Source: Phytophthora hibernalis (Eukaryota; Oomycota; Peronosporomycetes; Peronosporales; Peronosporaceae). From it: 64,000 nt of DNA. The stretch covers positions 744,001-808,000 of the forward strand of contig JAAKBF010000024.1 in the NCBI GenBank assembly GCA_012656075.1, read 5' to 3'. The notes under the pieces were generated by a model that saw only the letters and a list, made by a program, of their open reading frames with translations, was not told the DNA's origin and ran no database searches. The translations under genes were made by a program, and so were the position numbers. Below are positions 52,791-63,764 of this stretch, piece after piece. Positions within the stretch are counted from its first letter, which is position 1. The number at the start of each line of letters is the position of its first letter.

Positions 52791-55700
52791 TTGTCGTGGT
52801 GGATAGTAGTTCTAATCGAAGCAATTGAAGACATGTCATACTCCATTAGTAGATGGTGTTTCGACTGCGCAACGAACAGACATCTTGTGGGGGACAAGAG
52901 CTACTTCATTGAGTACACCGACCTTGCGGATACTCAAAAGAAGATGATCCGAAGTTGCCACGGATGGACACAGGCGAAAGGGATCGGAACAGTTGAGAAA
53001 TGGTTTGAATTAAGTGGTAAACTAGTCTCGCTTCAACTAGAAGGCGTATACTACGCGGAGAGGCACGAAAATCTTATTTCGCAGTCGAAGCTGGAAGACC
53101 AAGGCTTCAAAGTCCACTATCATTCCGATAGTCATGTGTATGCTGTGGAAAAGGCGGGCGTGACTAGTTTTGAAGTATCCCGCAACAACATCGGAATGTA
53201 TTTTGTTAGTGCAAAGAATCAATTTTTGGACGGAGTTACTGGTGAGAAAATGCCGGACACGTATGTGAATTTTACGCTGCACGATGGAGTTGCCAAACTG
53301 CAGAGATGGCATGAACGTTTAGGTCACACATGCCTGCAGCATGTGATGATCATGGCTGACAGAGCGATGGCAGAAGGGTTGAAACTACAGTCGAGAGAAT
53401 TTCGAGACTGTGAAGCTTGTCACCTTGGCAAGCAGAAAGCTAAACCTCTCGCCCGGTCATTAGACCGCGACATCAAACACAGGAACCAACTTGTATTCGC
53501 TGATCTAGTTTTTTTCCTGAGACAGAGAATGGCACGAGTTACTCAGCTGTATTGGTGATCTTAGATGCGTTCACATGGTATATTACCATATATCCACTCA
53601 AGTCCAAGGGTGCCCCAGAAGTAAATGCACACATAAAGCGTTATGTGATGTGGGCCGATAGACAGCATCCAGGATCTCGCGTTCGTGAAATAAGCACGGA
53701 TAATGGGGGTGAATTCTGGAATGACGAAATTGACAACTGGTACAAGGTACATGGAATTGTACACGGAAGAAAACCTTACAAATCTTCTCATCTAAACCTG
53801 TGCGAAAGATCTCACCAGACTTTAACAGGTATGTTGAAGACTATGATGTCTGATTCCGGATTGCCGATATCATTTTGGGTCGATGCAGTGCAGACAGCAG
53901 TATACATAAAGAACAGAGTATACACACGCGCGATAGCCAAGACTCCCTACGAAGCGATGTGGTAGCGAAGACCTGACCTGCACCACATCCGCCGATTTGG
54001 ATGTCTAGCGTACGCTCATAACAAAGGTGGACCATCGAGAAAGAAGTTTGCACCGAATAGCAAAGTTGGATTCGTGCTAGGATATCAAGAAGGTCGACTC
54101 GGATGCAAACTTTACTATCCTGAAGCTCGCACGGTTGGATACACTCTTGATGCCAGATATAATGAGGACATTGTTTACAAGAACCGATACTCCGAGGACG
54201 GAAACGAAACCATTGGTGATCATTCTTATGTCAACACAGATCGAACAGGTACCAAGCACTCTAGACCAGCAGGTCCAGCCTGTTAATGAGACAACCGGGT
54301 GCTCGGAGCAGCTCGAGGGGTCAATTTTAAACTGAACATCGTGAGTTGCTCGAGGAGAAAAACTCTATCGAGGATAGTGAATCGCTCGAGGAGAAATTTT
54401 CTGCCGAGGAGCTGCGGTGGTTGGAGGATGAACTCAGGGAGTTCGACAATGATGATACTAGGGACAGCGAGGCTGTGGAAAATCCACTCCGTAATCCAGT
54501 GTCTTCCGATTATACAAACCGAAGAAGTGCCGCAAATGGGTGAGGCAATTTGACTGAAAATGTGCAACAGAGTACCAATAGTGTGTTCTATGGACACTCA
54601 TTACCAGAGAAGCAAGTATTTAGTGGGGATAGTGACGGCAAACGAAAACGACGAACAGGATTAGTAGAGTTCACTCCTCGAAAACAAGAAGATTTTAACG
54701 TGCATGCACCACGCGCGGAGGAGCTAGCTAACGAGAGAGGAGTACATGGACTGGAGTCAACAACCCAGGACTTTGGAGACGAGAGTATTGCAGAGATGTA
54801 CGCGGTTTTCACTGAATTAGTAAGACCAGGGGTTTACAACGAAGAGCGCCAATGGCATGAGTCAGAGGTGCGACTTCCGAAATCAGTCAGGGATGTCAAT
54901 GCATCTCCTCAACAAAAAAAGTGGTGGAAAGAGATGGAAAAGGAGATGGCTGCCATGGAGGAGAACGACGTGTTAGAACTTGTACCAGAAGCAGAAATTC
55001 CCGAAGGAAAGAAGACTCTACAAACAATGTGGAGATATCAGCTTAATACTGATTTGCTTGGGTACGTTATGCGGTTTCGATCTCGGCTGGTTGCACTCGG
55101 AAACATGCAGGAACAAGGAATTGATTTTACGGAGACATTCTCACCGGTGGCAAGGATGGCCTCTTTGAGACTCATCCTAACTCTCTGTATGATTTTCAAG
55201 CTAACACCGTACCAATGCGACATTAACATGGCTTATTTGAATGCTCTACTGAAAATTGTGCACTACATCGGCAGCATTCCTGGATTTCCGTGTCCAAAAG
55301 GAATGGTGTGGAAGGTGAAACGAGCACTTTACGGTCTGCACCAGTCGGGTCGCGATTGAAATGATTTCATATCGGAGTGGTTGAAAGACGAAGGGTTCAC
55401 TCGGTGTACAACCGAGCCATGTTTATACGTGTACAGCAAGGACGGCGTGAGAGCTTTGCTGCTGCTATACGTAGATGACATCATTTTGGCGTCGAACGAG
55501 GAAAGTTTTAAGGTGTCGATGTTTGAGAAACTCGACCAGGCCTTTGGAATTAAGGATCAAGGAGTTTGCACGATTTCTTAGGAGTCCAAGTTGAAATGAA
55601 AGAAGACGGAATCAAATACATCAGGCAAAATATACACAGCAGATACTGGATAGGTTTGGGTTCTCGGTGCTCAAGGCTGTCGAACGCCTATGGAGACGTC

Positions 55701-56349
55701 ATTGAAGCTCCAAGTTGCCAAAGAAGGCGATAACACTGACGTCTCATTTGACTACCGAGCTGCCGTCGGAAGTTTAATGTACCTTGCTACTACGACGAGA
55801 CCTGACCTGGCTTTCGCTGTTGGACAACTTAGCCGATTTGTCTCCGAGCCCACTGATAAGCACTGTGGCGCTGTAAAGAGGGTCCTACGATTCCTTGCTG
55901 CAACTAAGGACCATGGAATATTCTTTGACCAGAAGAAGGCCGACGGAATGACCAAAGCTATCACAATTGAAGGATTCTGTGATGCCGACTGGGCAAATTG
56001 TCCTGAAACAAGAAAAAGCGTGTCTGGATTTGTGCTGAAAGTTGCCGGTGGTCCCGTGTCTTGGTCAGCGCATAGACAGTCGGTTGTTGCACAGTCCACG
56101 GCCGAAGCGGAGTATGTTGCCGCTTGTGAGGCCTGCATGGAAGGGCGTGGCCTCGCGAGCATACTGATGGAAGTGTTGCCTGAAAACATACAGGTACTAT
56201 TCAACCTCGGGATTGATAGCCAGTCTGCGATTCCTCTTGCTGCTAATCCGACTTACAGCAGACGCACTCGACATATCGAGCTACATCATCACTATGTGAG
56301 AGATCAGGAAAAAGGGACAAGTGGAGTTATGCAAGGTGTCGGGAGTTGA
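52791..56349 (+). pseudogene. Copia pol polyprotein remains
   Basis: Protease FDCATNRHLVGDKSYF (DSG-type motif altered). GAG-pre-integrase LQRWHERLGHTCLQHVMI with DCEACHLGKQ (H-H-C-C). Integrase core ILDAFTWYITIYPLKSKGAP, REISTDNGGEFW, CERSHQTLTGMLKTMM. Reverse transcriptase LQTMWRYQLNTD, FTETFSPVARMASLRL, DINMAYLNA, and YVDDIILA with its Asp pair at 55474-55479. RNase H VGSLMYLATTTRPDLAFAVG, GFCDADWANCPETRKSVSGF, STAEAEYVA. A frame change lies in the T run near 53510, a TAG at 53963 follows YEAMW, and a TGA at 55357 follows SGRD where Trp is expected; more shifts follow 55581. Not functional as given. Confidence 0.88.
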
Positions 56350-56545
56350 AAATCCCGCTGATGGTTTGACAAAATCGTTGGCGCTTCCACGATTTGCCAA
56401 GATGAAGACACTCATGGGTATGGTATCTACCATGGCTCTTACTCCCGTGAGATAAAACGCAAGCAATATTTTGCAGGACGGCGTGCTGGAGCTGAACAAC
56501 AAGGTGGGATGATGGTTCCGAAAAATTAATCTTCGGAGGACGGCG

Positions 56546-56786
56546 TGTTGGAAAGATTTGAGCTTCGTTGTCGTGGTGGATAGCAAGATACCGTTGGAAA
56601 TGTATGCTGCAGGTTTAGGGACACGACAACGCAGAGAACACAAGAGTTGCGACGAGGTGCGACGAGGAGCTGAGTTTTCTTTCTGTTTGTAGCTCAGTCT
56701 CGAATTTGCCAAGCGCCTAACGAAGTAACAAGACGCTACTCGTGTTGAGTTTAACTCTGAGTGCTCTGCTGATCTCGTTTACAACA
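56546..56786 (+). repeat. 3' LTR of the copia element
   Basis: Begins TGTTGGAAAGATTTGAGCTT and ends with CAACA; the terminal 5 bases are inverted repeats. The first 38 bases are identical to 52769-52806. Confidence 0.8.
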
Positions 56787-56789
56787 TAG

Positions 56790-57690
56790 CAACACCAGGT
56801 TTATCTTTTGCTGTACCTTAAGTAACATCATTGGCTTTGTTTGACGAGTGATCAAAGTTTAACCGCATAATACAAAACTACAAAGACCGCTACTGATTCC
56901 AAACATAATTGTTTGAATAAGAAAACCCGTCAACCGACTGTTTAACCCGAGTGGAGCTTTTACTTAGTTTGGAATTTTGCGTATTCTGTTTCCTGCTTCG
57001 GACCTCATGATACCTCAACATAATTTCTAGCTAGTAATTCAACAGATGCATGGGCACTGTTTGAGAATCCTCGTTTATTCACGGGTCAGTTCCCTCTGAT
57101 TTCTCGCAATGCACACTGCGTTGACGTGCTGGATTCTCGATCTTCTTTCATGAGCAGGCTGCACTTGAGTGACAGGATATTTCATACGTTATCGTCAACA
57201 GCGCCCGTAAGCCTGATATTGATATATCCACAGCCAAGAAGTATGCCGCATCATGAAATACAAACCACAGTTTATTGTCAGCTCTTTCATTCTACATGTA
57301 CACAGAATCAGTTCGTCATATTTTAAGCGTCAAATGAGATAACCGCAGATATGCGAAGAACGGTAATTCCTAACGAGAACCGCCTTATTAACGTGTTATT
57401 AGATTGGCCTCGATTTTTCAGTTTGCAAAGGGTGAGCTTAGTGTTAAAAATAATATTTGTCGTCCGTCGTTCCCTGGTACCATTACATGTACGTCACGCC
57501 GGTGTAGCATAGTAACGACGGTATCCTTGTGCCACTTATCGGATATAGGTGGTTTGCAAGGCCAAGTTGGTAAGAATAAACGAGATATGGAGCGATTTCG
57601 ATAGCGAGTCGTTGAAAAATACTCAGGTCGGGGCCGTGCTCCTAAAAGTCCAAGTGCGCATCTCATCTTTTTTCCCATTTGCTTCGAAAC
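56790..57690. other. Intergenic, nothing recognised
   Basis: No gene seen. TACATGTA at 57293 and 57484 lies 290-480 bases before the membrane-protein start. Confidence 0.5.
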
Positions 57691-57772
57691 TTATGTGAAA
57701 CTCTATTTTTACGTCGCGTCGCGTCGCGTTGCCATCACCCAAGCGATCTCCCATTTGGTTTTGTTGTCCAAG

Positions 57773-59543
57773 ATGGCAGAGGTGGAGGTCTGGAATGAAG
57801 CTCCGAATCCTGTCGCCCCAACAACTGTTTTGACACATCAAAGGCGAAAAAGTTCACTCTGGAAACGTCTTGACGAGAAATGGAGTGAAATCCAAGTTGG
57901 CCGACAGGGGTCTTACTCTATTGAACGCCTCGAGAGCCTGGATCAGTACTGCAAGACTACGTCAAAACTCGAGTGGCTCTGGTGTGCCTGCTCACCCCTT
58001 TGCCAGCGTTATTGACTGCTGTATTGATCGAATGTATACCATTGCGAGACCCTGCTGATGGATGGGCTGCCAATTGGGCCTTCTGGGTCCGTTTGGTGTT
58101 GGTTCAATCGATCCTTGCGTATGGTGTCAACTCTCAACTGATTCGGTTTATACCGGGACTCAAATTCACCGTTCTCAAAAGAATTATCGTTTCTGTGGGG
58201 GTGAGCGTAGCTTTGTTGGGAGTGTGTCTCCTAGCCGCAAGCACAATCGGATTCCCAATTCCACTCATGATGCAATTCTCAACTTTTCCGATTGGCATTT
58301 TTACATCAATTATGATTTTGATCACCTTGGGCCCAGTTCTGTTCGCAAAAGAGTCGCCACTTAAAGTTCATTTTGACAGATACAACAAGTATTTCCTTAC
58401 GTTCATGATGCTTTGTGGTTCGTTTCCGATCTATAAGCTGACGTACGAGCAGGTAGCTGAACGATATCATGTCTTACTTGTCGCCGTTCTGCCAATTTTT
58501 AAATTTGCTGGGAAGCATTTGATGGTCCACTCTACACGCGAGCTAGAAGACTTAAAGCCGACACTGGTGGCATTATCAGTGGATTTCATGAGTACTCTTT
58601 TCATGTCGGTGTGTATGTCAAGTGCAGGATCCATGTTGTTGACAATATTCTTCATTGGAGCTGATATCGTTCAGTCCATTCTCGAATTTCGAGAGATGCG
58701 AGCAAATTCGAAACTGTTGCTACAACTTCTCGACGATTCCAAGCGCTCCCGGGTCCATCCCCACCAACGTGGAGACGATTCCGGTTTGCTGACGATGATA
58801 CTTGCCACGATACGGGTCTCCGGTAGCTGTCGAACGAAATCATTTGACGGTGTGCGACTTTGGGCTTGTCTTCGGTATCCGATTACGAAAGAAAAAGAAA
58901 CACAGCTCAATTTACTCGAAGCATCAGGTGTATACCAATCAAAAGATGAACCAAGCAGCCTTTCCTCAAAGAGGTTAAGCATTCATCGTACCCAACGTGC
59001 ATCGATTACACCAATAGCCCCCGCAGTGCAGAATTTGGCTGGAGCAAAAGCAGCATCCACACAGTCAGCACCTACGGATGAACAACAAGCTGTGAATTCA
59101 AAGCATGCCGAAATATCGAAGCAGCTTGTCATCCAAGGTTTGCAGCTTTTGTTTCATTGCGAGTATGTGGTGCTAGTAGAGTACGTCGAATGTGTCGTTC
59201 CGCTAGTTTACGTCGTGTTTAAATCCATTCTCGAGACGTTACCAAATATCGCGTATTACCCAGGCGGCGCTGGAAACTGGACCATGGATGCTGCAGCTGG
59301 TGTTCTTGTGCTGACTGTGTTGGAAATTGCGTCTCTACTTTTCCTGAGCTCCTTCTTCCAAAAGAATTTTGCGTTGTCGCCTTTGTACCAACTCGCCTTT
59401 GTGATCGAAACTGAAATTTATCCTGTACAAGCTATTCTTTTCGTTATGACCTCGTCGTGTTGCAGTACGAACTCCAACATTTCGGTATAGTAAGCTTTGC
59501 CAGATTGACAACATGTCGCTCGAGTAGTCTTCTAACTTGTTGA
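57773..59543 (+). CDS. Multi-pass membrane protein of an oomycete-specific family, two frameshifts
   Basis: ATG 57773 (MAEVEVWNEAPNPVAPTTVL). A soluble N-terminus ends YSIERLESLDQYCKTTSK, then one base is missing in the A run 57964-57967 and the next frame starts ALVCLLTPLPALLTAVLIEC. About ten hydrophobic segments follow in two groups: eight before a charged cytoplasmic-type loop (residues around LLQLLDDSKRSRVHPHQRGD to TDEEQ-type Gln/Ser-rich linker), and two or three after it (LFHCEYVVLVEYVECVVPLV, AAGVLVLTVLEIASLLFLSS, LYQLAFVIETEIYPVQAILF). Near 59448 another base is missing and the frame ends LVVLQYELQHFGIVSFARL at 59543. The CLLTPLPALL and ETEIYPVQ motifs are typical of a large oomycete family of unknown function. 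Transport or sensing is possible but unproven. Confidence 0.8.
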
Positions 59544-60620
59544 TCTGTATCTGGCGGTGTGCAGGCGCAGATTTTACTCTCCATTTTGAGTGGTTACAGG
59601 ACAAGACGCACTAATTTTCGAGCGATTAGTGAGAACCTCGCGTTTACCCTTTTAGACATGATGTTTGTTTATTTCGAAGTATCACACAATATACGGCGAA
59701 GTTTTTATCGACTGGGCGGTAAATGTTGCCCCTGGCAAATGCTAATGGCACACGCTTCGTTCACTCATCATATGTGGTGCTTGTGCGACACAACCGTTTG
59801 TTTGCTCAAATTCCTAGGTGAATGTACGTATCTGTGTTGGAAGATATTTTACGAGGGTACGGATTGTTTCATGCGTGTGATTTTGTTTTCCGTTCGAGCA
59901 AGTCAATTTCAGGAAATCGGTAGATCGCAAGCAAGTTTTTTATTTCGCCTTGCCTTATTCACACAACATCGACTACTGTAGAACTCGTGAAACATCATTG
60001 AAGGCTGCTAAGTACTTCGGAATACTACGTAGTATTTGATGATCGGGAGTCCACCGCAAGTCACTCACGTAGCAATATCGCTTAGTTGAATCTCTTGTGT
60101 CGGTAGATCCTACCTCTTGCTAGCATTTGCTTGTTGGAGCATTCACCCAAGATCAGCTTTCATGTCGATGTACAAGTTTTCCGCGTACTTCTCCAATTTC
60201 TTGATAAGCTTGCGCTATGCGTGTTGGTGATCGATATATCGGAGACGAATCACCATACACGAGCCCATGCGCCGCGTGAATTCACACGCTCACACTCTCA
60301 GCGACAGTTATGATACCTGGATCTGAGCGAAGCTCATGGACGAGAATTATACGTCGATTGAATCTAGTATACTGTTTTCGTAGAACATCTAATTTTTCTA
60401 ACGCAACTACATGAATTCGCACTTTAAGGCGAGATGGCTTGTGCCAGCAGCGCCTTTTGGAGTGCAACAGCAAACGTTACAACAAGTAGAACAATAAAAA
60501 AACTAAAACGAACTTACGCACCTTGAAAGCGAAGTGTGTAAAAAGAAAACTTCATGGATCATTGTGCTTTGGTGTTGTATATGTACATCTCTCCGTTGTG
60601 CCCACTTATCCGATATTTTC
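59544..60620. other. Intergenic, nothing secure
   Basis: A 140-codon plus frame (59559-59981) follows the membrane protein but has no family match and is not called. TACTACGTAGTA occurs at 60023. Confidence 0.45.
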
Positions 60621-60624
60621 CATC

Positions 60625-61841
60625 TTACTTCTCAGGAAATAGTTGGTTTGTCGGCATCATTCTCTGGGACCACCCGCTAGCGAACTCGGCCCATCGAACA
60701 AACAGGTGCTGCGCGTGGAGATCGTCCTGGCAGCCAGCCCAGTGGTCATAGCGTACGTCAACAGTGGTCGCGTTGATTTCAGTGAACTTGATGTAGCTGC
60801 CGCCTTCTTTGACCCACTCGATGCCATGGTGGGGCTCACTAGAAGCACGCTTTTGAGCATTGGTTTTTGGTTCTGCAAGCACCATTGCATACGTGATAGA
60901 ACGCTTTCCCCCTGAGGATTTCTTGGTAACCGACGAGCAAGGCTGATGTAGCGGTATCGCAGTTGACCTGGAATATCGTGCACAAGCACGTAAGCATCCG
61001 TCTCAAACTCTTGCAGCACCTGGCAACATGCCTGCCCGCGTTCTTTGAATCCCCAGCACGGCGGTGTGACGACCAACGGCCACGATTCGAGATTTGAGGT
61101 CACTATCGAGGTGTCAAGGGCATCCAGGGAGCAGGAAACCCGCATAGTAAATCTTGCGTGCCCCACAAGAGACCCATCGCTGATTCTTCGAGTGAGGGGA
61201 GCACGATGTACAGTCCAGCCGAAAAGGGACCCCGCAACTTTTATTTGAGGAGGGTCCTGCACCAACGTGTCGTCACAGTGTTTGAGGATGTCGTCGAATT
61301 CCGTTCGTGTAAATGGGTGAAAGTAAAAAGACGACGCTCCATTCTGGAAGCAAATTTGCCAGCCGGATTCATCGAGATGTGGCCTCAAGACCCACTTGGA
61401 ATTCTTGCTAGCTTCGCGAACGGTAAGAGAGCTCGAAGGTTGCTCTGAGAACAAGCCCAAATTAACCGTAGCTTCATGGATCAGCGACCAGCTACGATGG
61501 TACTGCTGTAGCCTGTTGCGAATCGTAAGTGCTTCAGTTCGAAGAGCGTCACTTTCCAGGGCAAGTTGGCAAACTTCGTCACTGACCCCTGCACTTTCGT
61601 CTTCGTTCGTTCTCTTCGAAACGCCCTCACTTAAAGCCGCGAGGTGCTGCTTCACTTGATGCTCGAGTTGCTCCCGTTCTTGGCGCATCTGATTGAGTTT
61701 CAGCTTCGTCTTAACTCGACACCGTGCAATGCATTCACGTCGTCGCTGGAGTCTCACTTCCGCCTTGACCTCTTTCGTCCATGACGCAGTAGTCGAAGCG
61801 GCCCAGTCACGAATCGGAGTCGAAGGTTCAGCAAAACTCAT
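60625..61841 (-). CDS. Coiled-coil/START-like protein (M96-type), one frameshift
   Basis: ATG 61841 (MSFAEPSTPIRDWAASTTAS). Basic region EVKAEVRLQRRRECIARCRV, coiled coil MRQEREQLEHQVKQHLAALS and VCQLALESDALRTEALTIRN. START-like half: WQICFQNGASSFYFHPFTRT, SLFGWTVHRAPLTRRISDGS, ARFTMRVSCSLDALDTSI, WPLVVTPPCWGFKERGQACC, YVLVHDIPGQLRYRYISLAR. One base is missing in the G run 60909-60913 (NPQGES should continue as KRSITYA). The other frame carries MVLAEPKTNAQKRASSEP, IEWVKEGGSYIKFTEINATT, WAGCQDDLHAQHLFVRWAEF to 60625. A length of about 405 residues fits its paralogues. Same strand as the next gene, about 0.7 kb upstream of its end. Confidence 0.8.
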
Positions 61842-61849
61842 TTTCAACC

Positions 61850-62560
61850 GCAGCGAGACCCAGTTACGAGGCTAACGTTTCAAGTGAGGCTATTGTACTT
61901 TCGATCACGTGGAGGGACGAGATACCTCGAAGACGAGGCAAAACGGAGTGTTGTCACTGGACATGCAACTTGAACGATTAATTTGAGACCTTACCACAGT
62001 GGTAACCACTGGTGTTATTGATAATAAGGTAAGTTAAAACTACCAGCTGTGATCTGTCTCTTTGGCAGGAGCAACTAAACGATGGTGACTCAATATTTGG
62101 GTGTTCGTTCTCCTCAGATTTTACCTTTGAACATTTCATTTATCAGGAAACGAAGCTTTGACGTTTCCTCTCGTTGATGACTTCGAGAGCTACCGGTATT
62201 CCTTTACCATAGGCCTCAAAATTCGTGTTGGGAATTTGCAATGTCGTTCCTTTTTCGGACAAGCATGGGGATTTTATAGCAGGTTTGTCATCCCAGCACT
62301 GTCTTGACTCCCGGTATGATAGAATGAGATGACACATTTTGTCAATTGCTTCAGACATGAAACTAGGATCCTCAGCGCTACGTGATCGGATCGTCGTCTG
62401 TGGTCATCATATCAACATGTCTTCATCCGCTCGATAAGGTTCATATGATCAAACTCTTCCAGCAGAAAAAAACGAGCTGTAACAATCTAAACAATGTATT
62501 TCGTGTGTACATTTACGGACTGGATCCTCCAGGGCGACAATGAACACTCCAGAAACACCA
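61850..62560. other. Intergenic between two coiled-coil/START genes
   Basis: A short minus frame (62143-62358) has no domain. TACCGGTA lies at 62191. The region upstream of 61841 is the presumed promoter of that gene. Confidence 0.45.
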
Positions 62561-62566
62561 CAAACC

Positions 62567-63764
62567 TCAGCTAGTCAATAGGCGAGATGGTAATACCCAC
62601 TGCTGAATTTGAATGGCAAACTGAGCCCATCGAATGAAGAGATGCTGGGCATGCAGTTCGTCGTAGCAGCTACTCCAATTGTCATAGCTCACGTCGATCG
62701 TATTTTCATCAATCTCCGTGAATTTAATGAAGCTTCCACCCTCCCGCACCCACTGGATGTCATTGTGAGCTTGCTCAGCAGCGCGACTGCGAGCATTGTT
62801 GTCAGAATCCGCGATCACCGTGACGTACGTTCCCATTCGTCGACCATCAGGCTGTTTGAACAGCAACCGTTGAGCGAGGGTGAAGTGGCGAAAGTGCATT
62901 GGGCCGGGGATGTCGCGAACAAGTACGTACGCATCCTTCTCGAATTCTTGGAGAACTTGGCAGCAAGTCTGCTCACGTTGACGGGTCTCCCAGGTTGGTG
63001 GCGAGAAAACGAGCGGCCAAGCATCAATATCCAAAGTATCCATCACTTTGTCTGCATCATCGAATGAGCAACGCACTCGTCTGGTAAATCTTGAGTGGGC
63101 GACGAGCGAGTTGTCTTCCCTCCGGGTCAAAGGAGCATGGTGAACTGTCCATCCAAACAGAGAACCAGCCACCTCGATCGACGGAGGGTCAAATGTCAGT
63201 GTGTTGTTGCAGCGTTTGTGAACAGCTTCAAACTCATCCCGTGTGAACGGGTGAAAGTAAAACGACGGCATGCCATTGACCAAGTGCACCCGCCATCCAT
63301 TCTCGTCTTGATCCGTTGTTGGAGGTGCTGGCGTCCAGCGCGAGTCTCTCATTCTCCAACTGTCGTCGCCACTTTTCCTGTCAACTTGGCCGAAAACCTC
63401 GCAGCTATCACTCTGTATCAACTGCTGAAAATTCGTGTGCTTCTCGACAGCCTCGCGCAGCCTTGAGTTTTCTTGACAGTAGTTGCCACTCGAGTGCAAG
63501 TTGTTGAATCGTTCGTCTCATGGCGGAGTCATCCTGACGATCCTCCTGTTCAGTAATTCGATACTTGATCGATGCAAGTCGCTCCTTCAGCTCCTTTTCC
63601 AAGCGCCGATGCTGTTCGAGCATTGCTGCCTGCGTCCCTTGTTTTTTGAGTCGGTAACGTGCCGTTCGTCTGCAATGCTTGACACGTTGGATCTCCGCGC
63701 GAACTTCCGCAGACCATTTCTGCGTCGTGGCAACCGCCCAGTCCTCGGACTCTTTAGACGCCAT
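62567..63764 (-). CDS. Coiled-coil/START-like protein (M96-type), one frameshift
   Basis: ATG 63764 (MASKESEDWAVATTQKWSAE). Basic region EVRAEIQRVKHCRRTARYRL, coiled coil MLEQHRRLEKELKERLASIK and IQQLALEWQLLSRK. Near 63461-63466 (an A run) the frame changes by +1 or -2; the other frame continues NSRLREAVEKHTNFQQLIQS. START-like half: WRVHLVNGMPSFYFHPFTRD, SLFGWTVHHAPLTRREDNSL, SRFTRRVRCSFDDADKVM, WPLVFSPPTWETRQREQTCC, YVLVRDIPGPMHFRHFTLAQ, VIADSDNNARSRAAEQ, LHAQHLFIRWAQFAIQIQQW. The stop is at 62567. A 2-base loss preserves the spacing seen in the 60625 gene, its closest relative here. Confidence 0.8.

Larger units (their letters stand above)
52769..56786 (+). mobile_element. Ty1/copia LTR retrotransposon, internally deleted and inactive
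   Basis: The 3' LTR is 56546-56786, about 241 bp, with TGTTG...CAACA ends. At the left, only its first 38 bases survive (52769-52806, identical to 56546-56583) before protease sequence begins, so most of the 5' LTR, the primer site and gag are gone. The flanks TATCA (52764-52768) and TAGCA (56787-56791) could be a mutated 5-bp target duplication. Pol order is protease, integrase, reverse transcriptase, RNase H, the copia order. A GGAGGACGGCG purine tract precedes the 3' LTR. Confidence 0.9.

Noticed and set aside
59559..59981. 140-codon plus-strand frame after the membrane protein
   Set aside because: Considered as a continuation of that gene, but the paralogous C-terminus is already complete at 59543 and the frame has no recognised motif.
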